A stretch of DNA of 64,000 bases from CAWIMX01 sp963792785 (GTDB taxonomy: Bacteria; Acidobacteriota; Vicinamibacteria; Vicinamibacterales; CAVVIG01). Below, one piece after another: positions 21,529-31,266 of this stretch (within the stretch, counting starts at the first letter, position 1; each line of letters opens with the position of its first letter). The notes below the pieces were generated by a model. The model did not search any database. It had not been told where the DNA came from and worked only from the letters and a program-made list of their open reading frames with translations. The stretch is taken from assembly GCA_963792785.1 (NCBI GenBank), contig CAWBXO010000004.1, positions 62,001 through 126,000 on the forward strand. Reading direction: 5' to 3'. The translations under genes and the position numbers were made by a program.

Positions 21529-21775
21529 GGCGCTTCTTGATGTACCGCCGGATTCCGGTCTTCATCTCTTCGATGGTTCGCCGCCGTGGTGTCTTCGAAA
21601 AGAGCACCCGATGAATGTCCTCGGACGAGTAGCGGCCTGCCTTGCGAACGATGACGCGGTCGCCTTCCTCATCCCACTCGAGCACCGAGCCCGGACCAAC
21701 GCCCAGCCGTTGACGCACCTTGGCAGGAACCGAGACCTGACCTTGAGCCGTGACCTTTGAATGTGCCAGTGGCAT
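21515..21775 (-). CDS. AbrB/MazE-fold antitoxin (VapB-like)
   Basis: 86 residues. The N-terminal SpoVT-AbrB swapped-hairpin domain reads KVTAQGQVSVPAKVRQRLGV with GSVLEWDEEGDRVIVR. A charged C-terminal tail follows (RRRTIEEMKTGIRRYIKKRH) and would wrap the toxin. It represses its own operon, probably through the palindrome at 21785-21798, which lies 10 nt upstream of the start. Confidence 0.87.
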   Translation of the reverse strand: MPLAHSKVTAQGQVSVPAKVRQRLGVGPGSVLEWDEEGDRVIVRKAGRYSSEDIHRVLFSKTPRRRTIEEMKTGIRRYIKKRHAGR

Positions 21776-21780
21776 GAGGA

Positions 21781-22401
21781 CTATATTACCACGGTAATGG
21801 CCATGCCCGCCTCACGCGACGGAGTGGGGAATCGGGCGATGCGAGGGTCTTGGATTCTGTCGGCCCAACGTTGCAAATGAGCCGCGCGCCACCCGCTTCC
21901 GAGCGCCCAGGCGACGACCCGCTCAATGAAATCTGTCTTGCCCTGGGCGTACCGTTCCCGCGACGCGGGGCCGTTTGCCACCAGTGCTGCAGCGATAGTT
22001 CGCTTGAGCTCTTCATACTCGCGAGCCACGCGGGGATGGTCACGGAGGTAGTCGCGAAACGCGAGTGTTCGTTGTTCTTCGCGCCCGCCCCTTTCGACGA
22101 CGTGTACGTGATGACTGTGGGGCCATCGGATCGGCCGATGGAAGAACGGACAAAACGAGTCGTCCGGATGCGGCACGTGGACGTACCCTAGGGCCAGAAG
22201 GGGCACCGTGTACGCCGCCAATGGCTGGAGTGTTGCGACCGAGACCTGAATGTCGATGATTGGTTTGGCGGCCAACCCTGGAACGGCGGTCGAGCCGTGA
22301 TGGTCAAGCCGCAAGACCAGTGCGTTCAGCGCGGCACGAAGTGGTACTGCCTCGGCTTCGAACGCGGCCGGCCAGCTTGGATCGTCACGGGACAACCTCA
22401 A
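21781..22401 (-). CDS. GrpB-family (UPF0157) nucleotidyltransferase-fold protein
   Basis: 206 residues from TTG 22401. LRLDHHGSTAVPGLAAKPIIDIQVSV is the family signature, with the HxGST and DI acids of a nucleotidyltransferase-like fold. HSHHVHVVERGG and LAFRDYLRDHP follow in the usual order. Biochemical role is not established. The last codons overlap the toxin-antitoxin operator palindrome, so the TA genes sit directly downstream. Confidence 0.82.
   Translation of the reverse strand: MRLSRDDPSWPAAFEAEAVPLRAALNALVLRLDHHGSTAVPGLAAKPIIDIQVSVATLQPLAAYTVPLLALGYVHVPHPDDSFCPFFHRPIRWPHSHHVHVVERGGREEQRTLAFRDYLRDHPRVAREYEELKRTIAAALVANGPASRERYAQGKTDFIERVVAWALGSGWRAAHLQRWADRIQDPRIARFPTPSREAGMAITVVI
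21785..21798. promoter_or_regulatory. Palindromic operator candidate of the toxin-antitoxin operon
   Basis: ATTACC-AC-GGTAAT is a perfect 6-2-6 palindrome 10 nt upstream of the antitoxin ATG. It lies within the terminal codons of the GrpB-family gene. The spacing and symmetry suit binding of an AbrB-fold antitoxin dimer for autorepression. Confidence 0.55.
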
Positions 22402-22575
22402 TCCCGCTCTCTTGAGTCGACATTTTCCGCCGTGTCGTTGTCCGCCTAGACAACATGGCTGTCACGGCTTCGCGTCGCGGGGCCTGACAGAGAGTGACCG
22501 ACCATCCTCGTCATCTCGTGGATTATGCGGAGCGTCGCGAGACGGCGCACAGCGCCACACACGAGGAGGTCGGTC

Positions 22576-22935
22576 ATGGGGAAACGTAACATGTTTGTCG
22601 GGCTGGACGTTCACAAAGACACGATCGATGTATCCGTGGCCGAAGGAGGCCGCGACGGCGAGGCCCGGCACGACGGGGTGATCGCCAGCGACTTGGAGCC
22701 GCTGGACAAGGTCGTGCGCGCGCTCCAGGCGCGCGACCGTGTGTTGCACTTCGTCTACGAGGCCGGGCCGTGCGGGTTCGGAATTCACCGCCACCTGACC
22801 AAGCGCGGCGAAGCGTGCGTCATCGTCAGCCCCTCGATGATTCCCAAGCGGAGCGGCGACCGCGTATCAACGTTCGCGTTTCAGCCGCGGCGGCTCAGGA
22901 ACGCACCCGCCGCCGCCGGCTGCAAGCCGTGTTAG
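22576..22935 (+). pseudogene. IS110-family transposase, 5' remnant
   Basis: AGGAGG precedes ATG 22576. MFVGLDVHKDTIDVSVAEGG is the N-terminal RuvC-like (DEDD) motif of IS110 transposases, and FVYEAGPCGFGIHRHL with SMIPKRSGDRV continues the family pattern for about 97 residues. After 22868 the sequence no longer matches and soon stops at 22935. Full-length members have about 340-400 residues, so the catalytic Ser domain is missing. The remnant cannot move. The break coincides with the left end of the DUF3024 module. Confidence 0.85.
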
Positions 22936-23332
22936 ACAGCACGGCTCGTTAACCCCAAAAGATGTGCGTCGGATCTGCATCGACTTCCCGCAAGAGAAGA
23001 TCGAATTCGCCGGCCGACGGAAGCCGCCGATATTCGTGCCACCGTAGATCGCTGTGCTGGCAGTACAAACGCCAGAGTCGACGGGTTCGGACGTACGTGA
23101 ACTTTGCGATGGGTATCTCATGCCAGTCGTGGGGTGGCCGAAAGTGCGGCCGTTCTTCGAAAAGAAGCACCTCATGGCCGGCGATCCGAAACCCCATCCG
23201 AACCTGACCCCTAACGGCGAGCGGAACCTTTGCGTCGCAGTAGCTCTTCAGCCGCTTGGAGAGCCGAGCTTGGTCGATTTCTGAAAGGGCCATTGTCCTG
23301 ATCCAGCTGTGCGCCCATCGTGCTGTCTAACA
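22930..23332. mobile_element. 403-bp module with 14-bp perfect inverted ends carrying a DUF3024 gene
   Basis: TGTTAGACAGCACG at 22930-22943 is inverted exactly as CGTGCTGTCTAACA at 23319-23332. The ends read GTTAGAC and GTCTAAC, which fit the integron core consensus GTTRRRY and RYYYAAC. The enclosed gene reads from the GTTAGAC end to the GTCTAAC end on the minus strand, as in a gene cassette. Beyond the second end, a GC-rich imperfect hairpin lies at about 22885-22925. A full second core site was not found. A MITE-like insertion is the alternative. Confidence 0.4.
22949..23293 (-). CDS. DUF3024 domain protein
   Basis: 114 residues. FRIAGHEVLLFEERPHF and IAKFTYVRTRRLWRLYCQHSD, followed by WHEYR, are the recognisable DUF3024 blocks. 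No known activity. Small DUF3024 genes are frequent passengers of integron cassettes and genomic islands. It is the only gene between the two 14-bp inverted repeats. Codon composition is visibly less GC-rich than the core genes (CGA, TTG and AAA codons are common), consistent with transfer. Confidence 0.8.
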   Translation of the reverse strand: MALSEIDQARLSKRLKSYCDAKVPLAVRGQVRMGFRIAGHEVLLFEERPHFRPPHDWHEIPIAKFTYVRTRRLWRLYCQHSDLRWHEYRRLPSAGEFDLLLREVDADPTHIFWG

Positions 23333-23666
23333 AGTATTGACGTAGACTGCGCAAATCTGCTCGCAGTCATACGCGACCAGCCCGTCGGCCTGTCCGAGCG
23401 CTATTGTCTTATCCGGCCGCATCGTAGCACCGGCGCCGCGCGAAAGGCGCTCCGGCATTAGCTGCGATGACGTCTATGACTGCGAACTGTTCGCAGCTAT
23501 ACACGGCGGCCCGTTCCGCCCGCTGTCACCTGACCCACCCGACCCACCTGACCTACCCGCCCGGCATTTATCAAATGCTCGCGGGGCCCCACCCCCGCTC
23601 GCCTGCGCTCGGCGGCGCGCTCGCGCGCGCTGCCCTCCGGCGCCTCGCGCAAGCCGCAGGCGCTCC
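23333..23666. other. Intergenic stretch without a gene
   Basis: No credible coding frame. It holds two small hairpins of the GACTGCG/CGCAGTC type (23347-23370 and near 23478-23496), a C-rich word tract matching the GGTCGGGT family (CACCTGACCCACCCGACCC type, about 23526-23562), and a GC-rich palindromic tail near 23580-23660 just downstream of the pgsA stop. It may end the long leftward operon. Confidence 0.6.
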
Positions 23667-24212
23667 CTACGTGATCAGCCGCCGCGCGTGCCAGATGTAG
23701 TGCAGCCCGGACGCCAGCGTGATCCCGAGCGACGCCCACACGAGCGCGTCGACGACCGGCGAACGCTGCTCGAGATAGTTGAAGAGCATCGCCGCCGCGG
23801 CCGTGAGGATGTAGACGGCCGTGGCGATCTTGCCGAGCGCCGAGGGCTCGAACGAGCGCGGGCCGATCGCGAGGCTGACGATCGCCACGGTCAGGACGAT
23901 CACCACGTCACGCGTGATCACGAGGATCGTCAGCCACACCGGCAGCGGGTTCGCGAGTCCCAGGTTCGGCAGCGTCAGCACGATGAACGTTGTGACCAGG
24001 AGGAGCTTGTCGGCGGCCGGGTCGAGCCACGCGCCGAGGGTCGTCGGCCCGGCGCGCCGCGCGAGGACGCCGTCGAGGGCGTCGGTGAGGCCGGCGATGA
24101 TGAAGACGGCGAGCGCCCACCCGAGTCGCCCGTAGACGACGAGGATCACGAATGCCGGGACGAGCAGCATCCGGAGCAGCGTGAGCTGGTCGGCCGCGGT
24201 GAAGGGCGTCAC
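23667..24212 (-). CDS. pgsA: CDP-alcohol phosphatidyltransferase (PgsA-like)
   Basis: 181 residues with four to five membrane helices. The catalytic CDP-alcohol motif reads DALDGVLARRAGPTTLGAW followed by LDPAADKLL, matching D-x2-DG-x2-AR-x8-G-x3-D-x3-D. It probably makes phosphatidylglycerol phosphate from CDP-diacylglycerol and glycerol-3-phosphate. The GTG start overlaps the upstream stop by GTGA, making it the last gene of the nine-gene operon. Confidence 0.88.
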   Translation of the reverse strand: MTPFTAADQLTLLRMLLVPAFVILVVYGRLGWALAVFIIAGLTDALDGVLARRAGPTTLGAWLDPAADKLLLVTTFIVLTLPNLGLANPLPVWLTILVITRDVVIVLTVAIVSLAIGPRSFEPSALGKIATAVYILTAAAAMLFNYLEQRSPVVDALVWASLGITLASGLHYIWHARRLIT

Positions 24213-25588
24213 CGCTCGGTCCGGCTGGCAGGCCCGGACCCGAGCGCGGCGAGCGCCTGCAGGCGATCGATCGCCTGCACGGCGTCAGCGCCGCTGACGA
24301 CCTCGGACGGGCGGAAGGCGTCGGCCGAGTCGGCGCTCATCACGCCGGCGGCGACGGCCGTCGAAGCCGCTGGGTACGCGAGGTGCCCCGGCGCGATGTC
24401 GCTGAAGCGCACGCGCGCGTTCTGCCACGCGCGGGCTTCCGCGGGGTTGGCGCGGCCGATCGGCGCCAGCAGGCGGGTCACGACCTCGGCGAGATCGCTC
24501 CGGCGCAGCAGCGCGGCCGGCTGGAAGGTGTGGTTCACGTAGGGATCCATGACGCCCGCGTTGGCGACGGCCAGGATCCACATGTTCGCCCAGTTGGCGC
24601 CGATGTCGGTCATCACGCCGGGATTGCGCGGCGGCGCCGCCTCGAGCACGGGCGCCAGCCGGACGCCGATGAGCGCGGCCAGATCGGCGCGCGTGGCTTG
24701 CGGACGCGTGGGGATCTGCTGGTACTCGGCCGGCATCCCCGCGAGCCTGATGCGGGCGGCCACCGCGTCGTGCCGCTCGACGATCGACGCATCGCTCGGG
24801 TCCAGCGCGAGCGCGTCGGCATAGGCGCGCTCGGCGCCCGCGAAATCCCCGCGGGCTTCGAGCAGCCTTCCGATCTCGGCGTGCGCCTGCGCGTCGCCCG
24901 GATACAGCTCGACCGCCCGGGTGAGGTGTTCGAGCGCGCGATCCATGTCGCCCATCTGCCGCTCGACGCCCCCGAGTTCGCGATACAGGTAGCCGCTGTC
25001 GGGCGACGCCTGCAGCGCGTTCGTGTAGGCGTCGCGGGCCTCGGCCAGGTCGCCGGCGGCCTGCGCCCGCCGCGCGCGATCGAGCTCCAGCTGGAGGCTC
25101 TGGAAGCGCAGGACCTGGAGCTGGCGCGGCAGATCGGTCAGTGAAGGATCGGCGGCAAAGGCCGCTTCGTACGCGGGGATGGCATCCGCCGGGCGGTTGA
25201 GCGCGACCAGCGCCTGCCCGCGGCCGACCAGCGCCGGGACGTAGTCCGAGGCGAGCGAGAGCGCGCGATCGAAGTCCGGCAGCGCCGAGCCGGGATCGCG
25301 GCGCGCGAGCTCGACCTAGCCGGCCGTCGCGTCGGCCGGATAGAACCCGGGCGTGGCGCGCAGGGCCGCCGACACTTCCCGGTCGGCGCTGCGGAGGTCG
25401 CCGGCCTGCAGGAACGTCCACGCGCGATTGGTCGGGAGCGCGGCGGCCTCGGCGGCGAGCGCCGGCGGCACCGCGGGCCGCACGAAGTCGGGATAGCGCG
25501 GCGTCGAGACGTCAGGCAGGGGGACGGTGCGCGGCGCGCACGCCGCCGCCACCACGAGAAGGGCCGCTCCCAGAACACGCGCGCGCAT
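24209..25588 (-). CDS. TPR-repeat lipoprotein with SLH-like C-terminus, interrupted by one in-frame TAG
   Basis: The lipobox VVAAACA gives a lipidated N-terminus. Tetratricopeptide repeats run from about 50 to 260 (ALVGRGQALVALNRPADAI, HAEIGRLLEARGDFAGAERA). The C-terminal part (MDPYVNHTFQPAALLRRSDL, YPAASTAVAAGVM) resembles a surface-layer-homology-type domain. A TAG at 25316-25318 splits it where a repeat normally reads GYVEL, so TAC to TAG is the simplest change. Both sides stay in one frame and total 459 codons. It may be a real nonsense mutation or an error. The gene sits 10 nt after hflX. Confidence 0.78.
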
Positions 25589-25598
25589 CGCGGAAATT

Positions 25599-26878
25599 CT
25601 ACCTCGGCGCGGGGCCGAGGCGATCGAGCAGGCGCCGCGGCACGTCGGCCACGATCGAGACCAGCCCGTCGCGGGTTTCGTGCGTCACGACGCGGGCGTG
25701 CCGGTAGAGCGCGGCGATGCGGTCGCGGTCTGCGTCGTGGTCGGGGTCGAACGTCCAGGACACCCGCAGCACGTCCAGCGCCAGCCGCGACGCGACGGTG
25801 TCGATGAGCTCGGCGACGCCCCCACCATCGAGCGCCGAGATGTACAGCGCCGCGGGATCGCCGAGCTGCAGGCGCCGGCGCTCGTCGGGGGTGAGGCGAT
25901 CGAACTTGTTGTAGACCTCGACGAGCGGCACCTCGACGGCGCCGACTTCGTCGAGCACCTCGCGGACGGCCGCGGCGCGCCGGTCGCGGTCGGGCGCCGA
26001 GGCGTCGATGACGTGCAGGATGAGGTCGGCCTCGGCCACTTCCTCCAGCGTCGCGCGAAACGCCGCCACGAGCGCGTGCGGCAGCCGGTCGATGAAGCCG
26101 ACCGTGTCGCGAGACGAGCAGCTCCCGGCTGTCGGGCAGCCGCACCTGCCGCACGAGCGGATCGAGCGTGACGAAGAGCGCGTCGGAGGCATCGGCGTCG
26201 GCCCGCGTCAGCCGGTTGAACAGCGTCGTCTTGCCGGCGTTGGTGTAGCCGACGAGGGCCACGGTCGGCACGGCGGCCTTGTGCCGCCGCTCGCGCAACT
26301 GCGCGCGGCGCTGGCGCACGTGGTCGATGTCCTCGCGGATCGCGTGAATGCGCGTGCGGATGCGCCGGCGATCGGTCTCGAGCTTCGTTTCGCCGGGCCC
26401 GCGCGTGCCGATGCCGCCGCCCAGGCGCGACAGCGCGGCGCCAGAGCCGACGAGCCGCGGCAGCAGGTACTTGCAGCTGCGCCAGCTCCACCTGCAGCTT
26501 GCCTTCGCGCGTCCGCGCGCGCCTCGCGAAGATGTCGAGGATGAGCTGCGTGCGGTCGAGGACCTTCCGCCCGACCGATCTTCTCGATCTGCGCGCAGCT
26601 GGGCCGGCGTGAGCTCGTTGTCGAAGACGACGAGATCGACGCCCGTCTCGGCGGCGCGAGGCGGCGAGCGTCGCCATCTTGCCCGGCGCCGAGGAACGTC
26701 GACGGGTCGGGGCTGCGGCCGCTCCTGCAGGACCCGCAGCACGACGTCGCCGCCCGCGGCGTCGGCGAGCCCGGCGAGTTCGTCGAGCGACCGCTCGGCG
26801 TCGAGTCGGCGCGCGCGGCCCGCCGACCAGGCCGACGAGGGCCGCGCGCTCGCGGCGCGCTACCGCCCGGCCACGCAC
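25599..26878 (-). CDS. hflX: GTPase HflX (frame broken by several indels)
   Basis: Ribosome-splitting GTPase. From the C-terminus inward: GTPase box G1 in VALVGYTNAGKTTLFNRL, switch region DTVGFIDRLPHALVAAFRAT, and an N-terminal domain with LDRTQLILDIFARRARTREG and GGGIGTRGPGETKLE. Start GTG 26878 overlaps the tsaC end by 19 nt. At least eight single extra bases (for example near 26115, 26466, 26582, 26605, 26668, 26682) must be removed. The order of motifs and the total length of about 420 residues are normal, so I treat the gene as functional in the source organism. Confidence 0.82.
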
Positions 26879-27499
26879 GCTTCGATCTCCTCCCAGGCGA
26901 CGGCGCCCGCGCGCACGAGCCGGACGCGGGGCTCCGTCACGTCGACGATGGTCGACGGCGGCGCCGCCCGGCGTCGGGCCGGCGTCGAGCAGCAGGTCGA
27001 CGCGCTCGCCGATCGCGCGCGCCACCTCGTCGGGGTCGGCCGAGGCGGGCTCGCCGCTGCGGTTGGCGCTGGTGGCGGTGACGGGGCCGTCCCGCGGCGG
27101 CGCACAGCGGCCCGCGCCACGGCGTGGGCGGGCACGCGCACGCCGACCCGTCCGGTGCCGGCGCTGATCGCCGGCGCGAGCGAGTCGGGGGCGCGGCAGG
27201 AGCAGGGTCAGCGGACCGGGCCAGAACCGCGCGGCCAGCCGCGCGGCGAGGGGCGGCAGCGCGCCCAGGCTCCGCTCGACCTGCGCGAGATCGGCGGCGA
27301 TCAGCGGAAGCGGCTGCTGGGCCGGCCGCCCCTTCGCGGCGAAGAGGCGCGCGACGGCCGCGGCATCGAACGGGTCGGCCGCGAGGCCGTAGAGCGTGTC
27401 GGTGGGAATCGCGACGATCCCGCCGCGCGCAATCACGGCGGCGGCCTGTTGCACCGCGGCGGTGATCTCCGCGGAGGTGGCGGCGACACGAACCATCAT
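26860..27499 (-). CDS. tsaC: Threonylcarbamoyl-AMP synthase TsaC/Sua5 (frame broken)
   Basis: The N-terminal half is clean: GGIVAIPTDTLYGLAADPFD, FAAKGRPAQQPLPLI and ARFWPGPLTLLLP are the YrdC/Sua5 signatures that bind threonine, bicarbonate and ATP. VTATSANRSGEPA appears after two frame changes, then STIVDVTEPRVRLVRAG after another. The product is the TsaC-length form without the Sua5 extension. It makes the precursor of t6A37 on ANN-decoding tRNAs. It lies between glpX and hflX with close spacing. Confidence 0.85.
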
Positions 27500-27512
27500 C
27501 GGGCCGCCGGGC

Positions 27513-28527
27513 TCAGAAGTGAATCCGCACGTCCTTGCGGGGCGAGACGTGGATGCTGTCGATGAAGCGGATCGCGCTGCGGATTGTTCTGCATGATGAC
27601 CGAGCTGGTGCGGATGCCGTCGCCGAAGAAGCGGACGCCGCGCATCAGCGTGCCGTCGGTGACGCCGGTCGCGGCGAAGATGATGTCCTTGCCCGGGCGC
27701 GAGGTCCTTCGGACGTGTAGACCTTCTTGAAGTCGCGTGATGCCCATGGCGCGGCAGCGCGCCTCGTGCTCGGGCTTGTCGACCACGAGACGGGCGAAGA
27801 TCTCGCCGTTCAGGCAGCGCATGGCGGCGGCGGTGAGCACGCCTTCGGGCGCGCCGCCCGTCCCCATCACCGCGTGGACGCCGCGAGCCGACGACGGCCG
27901 CCGCGATCCCGGCCGAGAGGTCGCCGTCGCCGATCAGGCGGATGCGCGCGCCGGTCGCGCGGATGTCGGCGATGAGCTGCTCGTGGCGCGGCCGGTCGAG
28001 CACGATCGACGACCAGGTCCTCGACATCGCCGGCCGAGGCAGCGCGCGATCGCCTTCAGGTTCTCGTGCACCGGCGCATCGAGGCTGACGGCGTCCTTCG
28101 AGCTCGGCCCGACGACCAGCTTCTCCATGTAGAGGTCGGGCGCGTGCAGCAGGCCGCCGCGCTCGGACGCGGCGAGCACCGCGATGGCGTTGGGCGCGCC
28201 GGTCGCGCAGAGGTTGGTGCCCTCGAGCGGATCGACGGCGATGTCGACTCCGTTGAAGCGCGTCGGGCGCGGGCCTTCGCAGGTCCTTCGCGTGGACCAG
28301 TGCCGACCTTCTCGCCGATGTAGAGCATCGGCGCCTCGTCGCGCTCGCCCTCGCCGATCACGATCGTGCCGTCGATCGGCACCGTGTCCATGCACGCGGC
28401 GCATCGCCTCGACGGCGACGTGGTCCGACTTGTGGCGATCGCCCTGGCCCATCGTGTGGGCGCAGGCGATCGCGGCCTGTTCGACGACGCGGAGGAAATC
28501 GAGCGAGAGTTCGAGTTCGGCGTCCAT
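27513..28527 (-). CDS. glpX: Class II fructose-1,6-bisphosphatase GlpX (frame broken)
   Basis: MDAELELSLDFLRVVEQAAI opens the protein. GQGDRHKSDHVAVEAMR, EGERDEAPMLYIGE and VDIAVDPLEGTNLCATG supply the metal- and phosphate-binding residues of the GlpX family, and GTGGAPEGVLTAAAMRCLNG follows. About seven indels separate these blocks. The end IHVSPRKDVRIHF-stop is recovered at 27513. It hydrolyses fructose bisphosphate in gluconeogenesis. The start is 4 nt after the acyl-CoA dehydrogenase stop. Confidence 0.86.
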
Positions 28528-28531
28528 GCGG

Positions 28532-29762
28532 TTAGCTCTTCACCATGTCGCGGTACGGCGGCAGCTCGCAGCGCGTCGGCCGGTCCGTGCGATAGCCGAG
28601 CAGGTAGTCGGCCTGCATCAGCTTGTGGATTTCGCGCGTGCCCTCGTAGATGACCGCGCCCTTGCAGTTGCGGATAGAAGCGGCCCGACCGGGTACTCGT
28701 CGGAATAGCCGTTGGCGCCGTGAATCTGCACCGCAGTCGCCGGCGGCCCGCTCGGAGGCGACGGTGGCGAACCACTTGGCCAGCCCGGTCTCGCGCGTGT
28801 TGCGCCGGCCCTCGTTCTTCATCCAGCCCGACCGCAGCCACAGCAGCCGCGCCGACTGGTAGTCGGACTCCATCTGCGCGATCATTTCCTTCACGAGCTG
28901 GTGCTGGCCGATCTCGACGCCGAAGGTCGTGCCGCTCGTGCGCGTACTTCACGCTCGCGTCGCGGCACGCGCGGATGAGGCCCGGTCGCGCCCGCCGCCA
29001 CCGTGTAGCGCCCCTGGTCGAGCGCGAACATCGCGATCTTGAAGCCCTCGCCGGGCCGCCCGACGAGGTTCTCCTCGGGCACCTCGACCTCGTCCATCTT
29101 GAAGAAGCCGGTGTTGCCCGCGAGGATGCCCCACTTCTCCTTCATCGGCGCCGCTCGCGAATCCCTTGAACGACGCGCTCGACGATGAAGGCGCTGATGC
29201 CGGAGGGGTCGCGCTGCTTCTTCTTCTCGAGATCCGTCCACGCGAAGACGAGGAAGTTGTCGGCGACGTCGGCGAGCGAAATCCAGCTCTTCTCGCCGGT
29301 CATCGACGTAGCGATCGCCCTTCTTGACGGCGACCGTCTGGATGCCGCGCGCGTCGCTGCCGGCGCCCGGCTCGGTCAGCCCGTAGCCGGCGATCTTCGT
29401 GCCCCTGCGCCTGCGGCACGAGATACCGCTGCTTCTGATCCTCGGTGCCCCACGTCGAGCAGCGTCAGGCAGTTGAGCCCGGCGTGCACCGACATGATCA
29501 CGCGCAGCGACGTGTCGACGTACTCGAGCTCCTCGCTCGCCAGCCCGAGCGCGATGTAGTCCATGCCGGCGCCGCCGTAGTCCTGCGGCACCGAGATGCC
29601 GAGCAGGCCGAGCGACGCCATCCCGCCCAGGATGCGGTCGCGATCGAAGCGAGTGCGTGCCGGTCGTGCCTCGGCGATGGTCGGCGCGACCTCGCGGGCG
29701 CCCCACTCGCGGACCGACTGCTCGAGCAGCTGCTGTTCAGGCGTGAGATCGAAGCTGACCAT
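28532..29762 (-). CDS. Acyl-CoA dehydrogenase (frame broken)
   Basis: ATG 29762 begins MVSFDLTPEQQLLEQSVREW. YGLTEPGAGSDARGIQTVAV is the flavin/acyl-binding signature of the family. PEENLVGRPGEGFKIAMFALDQ and GANGYSDEYPVGR lie in the C-terminal helical domain, with the EGTREI-type block at the end. It catalyses FAD-dependent alpha,beta-dehydrogenation of an acyl-CoA, feeding electrons to ETF. Chain-length range is not readable. Five or more indels split it. Sits between the SAM-hydrolase-family gene and glpX. Confidence 0.85.
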
Positions 29763-29777
29763 AAGCGGGAAATGCTA

Positions 29778-30587
29778 TCACGCGCGGCGCCGGACGCGCA
29801 CCGGCGATGCCGCGCCCCAGCCCGAGCGCCGCGGCGGCGCTTCCGCCGTTCACCGCCACCTCGAGGTGCTCCGTGCTGCCGAAGAGCGCGCACACCGCGC
29901 CGGCCGGCGCGTCGGCGTAGGTCGACGCCAGCCCCTCGATCTCGCGGCCGCCGGCCTCCACCACCACGGCGCCCGCCGCCGCGACCGCGTCGACGGCGGC
30001 CGATCGATGTTCGTGATCAGGTTGCCGAAGCGATCGACGCGCAGTCACGTCGCCCGTCGACGCCGCCCGCGTCGACGATCGGCGCCGCCGGCGCGTCGAG
30101 GCGGACGGGCGCGGCCAGCGGCGGACCGAGCGCGGCGAGATCGATCCCCGCGCGCCAGCCAGGCCGCCGCCGGCGCGAAACGGTCGCGGCCTTCGAACGT
30201 CGCGGCTGACGGTCGGCCGCGCGTAGCGTCGCGGCTCGGTGAGCTCGACGACCCGCACAGGCGGCGCCTCGTCGAACACGCGCCGACAGCACGCCGTTGT
30301 CCGGGCCGACGAAGCGGTAGTCGCCGGCTTCGGCCGCGATGGCCCGGCGCGCCGAGCCGACACCCGGGATCGACGACGACGAGGAAGACGGTGCCGCGCG
30401 GGAAAGTACCGGTAGCCGGCGGCGAGCTCGAGCGGCCGCCGGCCAGCACATCGTGCGGCGGAATGTCGTGCGAGATGTCGACCAGCGTCGCGTCGGGACA
30501 GATGCCGAGCGATGACGCCCTTCATCACGCCGGCGTAGTGGTCGCGCGACGCCGAAATCGGTCAGGAGCGCGATGACGGCCGGCCAT
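29778..30587 (-). CDS. SAM hydroxide adenosyltransferase family (DUF62) (frame broken)
   Basis: Recovered blocks are IALLTDFG with the nearby DHY, FLVVVDPG and DYRFVGPDNGVLS, then a C-terminal domain with NLITNI and LASTYADAPAG. These are the duf-62 family motifs; members cleave SAM to adenosine and methionine using hydroxide. I choose ATG 30587 and a stop at 29778 because they give 270 codons and a 15-nt gap to the next gene. The downstream reading to 29737 would need a long overlap. About eight indels. Confidence 0.75.
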
Positions 30588-30601
30588 GCGTCCGCGCGTC
30601 G

Positions 30602-31255
30602 CTACGCCGGTCTTGCGGAAGAGGATCTCGCGCAGGTTGTTCTGCAGCAGGAACGAGTCCGAGACGCGCAGCCTCGAGAACAGCCGGATGATGTCGCGGT
30701 TGAGCAGAATCGGCCTGGCGGCCGCGCGCGGCCGGATACGGGCGGTGCTTCAGGTTCACGTCGTCGACGATGATGTATTTCGTGTAGCGGGCGTCGCGCG
30801 GCTGCGCGGTGCCGAAGAACCCGAGCAGCGCGCCGTCGGGCCGCAGCACGCGCATGAGCTGCTCGGCCGCAGCGCCTGCGCCGACGGGCGATCGAGGTAG
30901 TCGAGGAAATCCCAGCACAGCACGCCGTCGACGCTCGCCGTCGGCCTGGGGAAAGCGCTTCGCGAAGAAGCGCGGGCAGCGCGTCCAGTCTTGCCCTCGC
31001 GGACGTGGCGCTCGAGATCGGCGAAGATGTCCTCGACGAAGATCTTGCAGCCGAGCTGCTCGCCGAAGAAGCTGACGTTGCTGCCGACGACCGGGCCCGA
31101 GATCGAGCAGCACGGGCGACTCGCGCGCCGTCAGGCACGTGAGAAATTTGGGCAGCGCCTTGGTCGCGAATATCTGCTCGGCGGCCGCCGCCGCGTCGGG
31201 CGGCGGCGAGCTCCGAGTCAGTCTTCCGCGAGGCAATCCGATCGAGAAGGCCCAC
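30602..31255 (-). CDS. SAM-dependent methyltransferase-like protein (frame broken)
   Basis: GTG 31255 starts VGLLDRIASRKTDSEL. SPVLLDLGPVVGSNV-type sequence provides motif I, and MRVLRPDGALLGFFGTA is the late class I methyltransferase block. LREILFRKT ends the chain near 30602; an alternative unbroken frame would overlap the next start. The substrate is unknown. It follows bactofilin by 11 nt and was probably co-inherited with it. Four or five indels prevent an exact translation. Confidence 0.65.
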   Translation of the reverse strand: MGLLDRIASRKTDSELAAARRGGGRRADIRDQGAAQISHVPDGARVARAARSRARSSAATSASSASSSAARSSSRTSSPISSATSARARLDALPALLREALSPGRRRASTACCAGISSTTSIARRRRRCGRAAHARAAARRRAARVLRHRAAARRPLHEIHHRRRREPEAPPVSGRARPPGRFCSTATSSGCSRGCASRTRSCCRTTCARSSSARPA

Positions 31256-31266
31256 GAACGCGGGTG

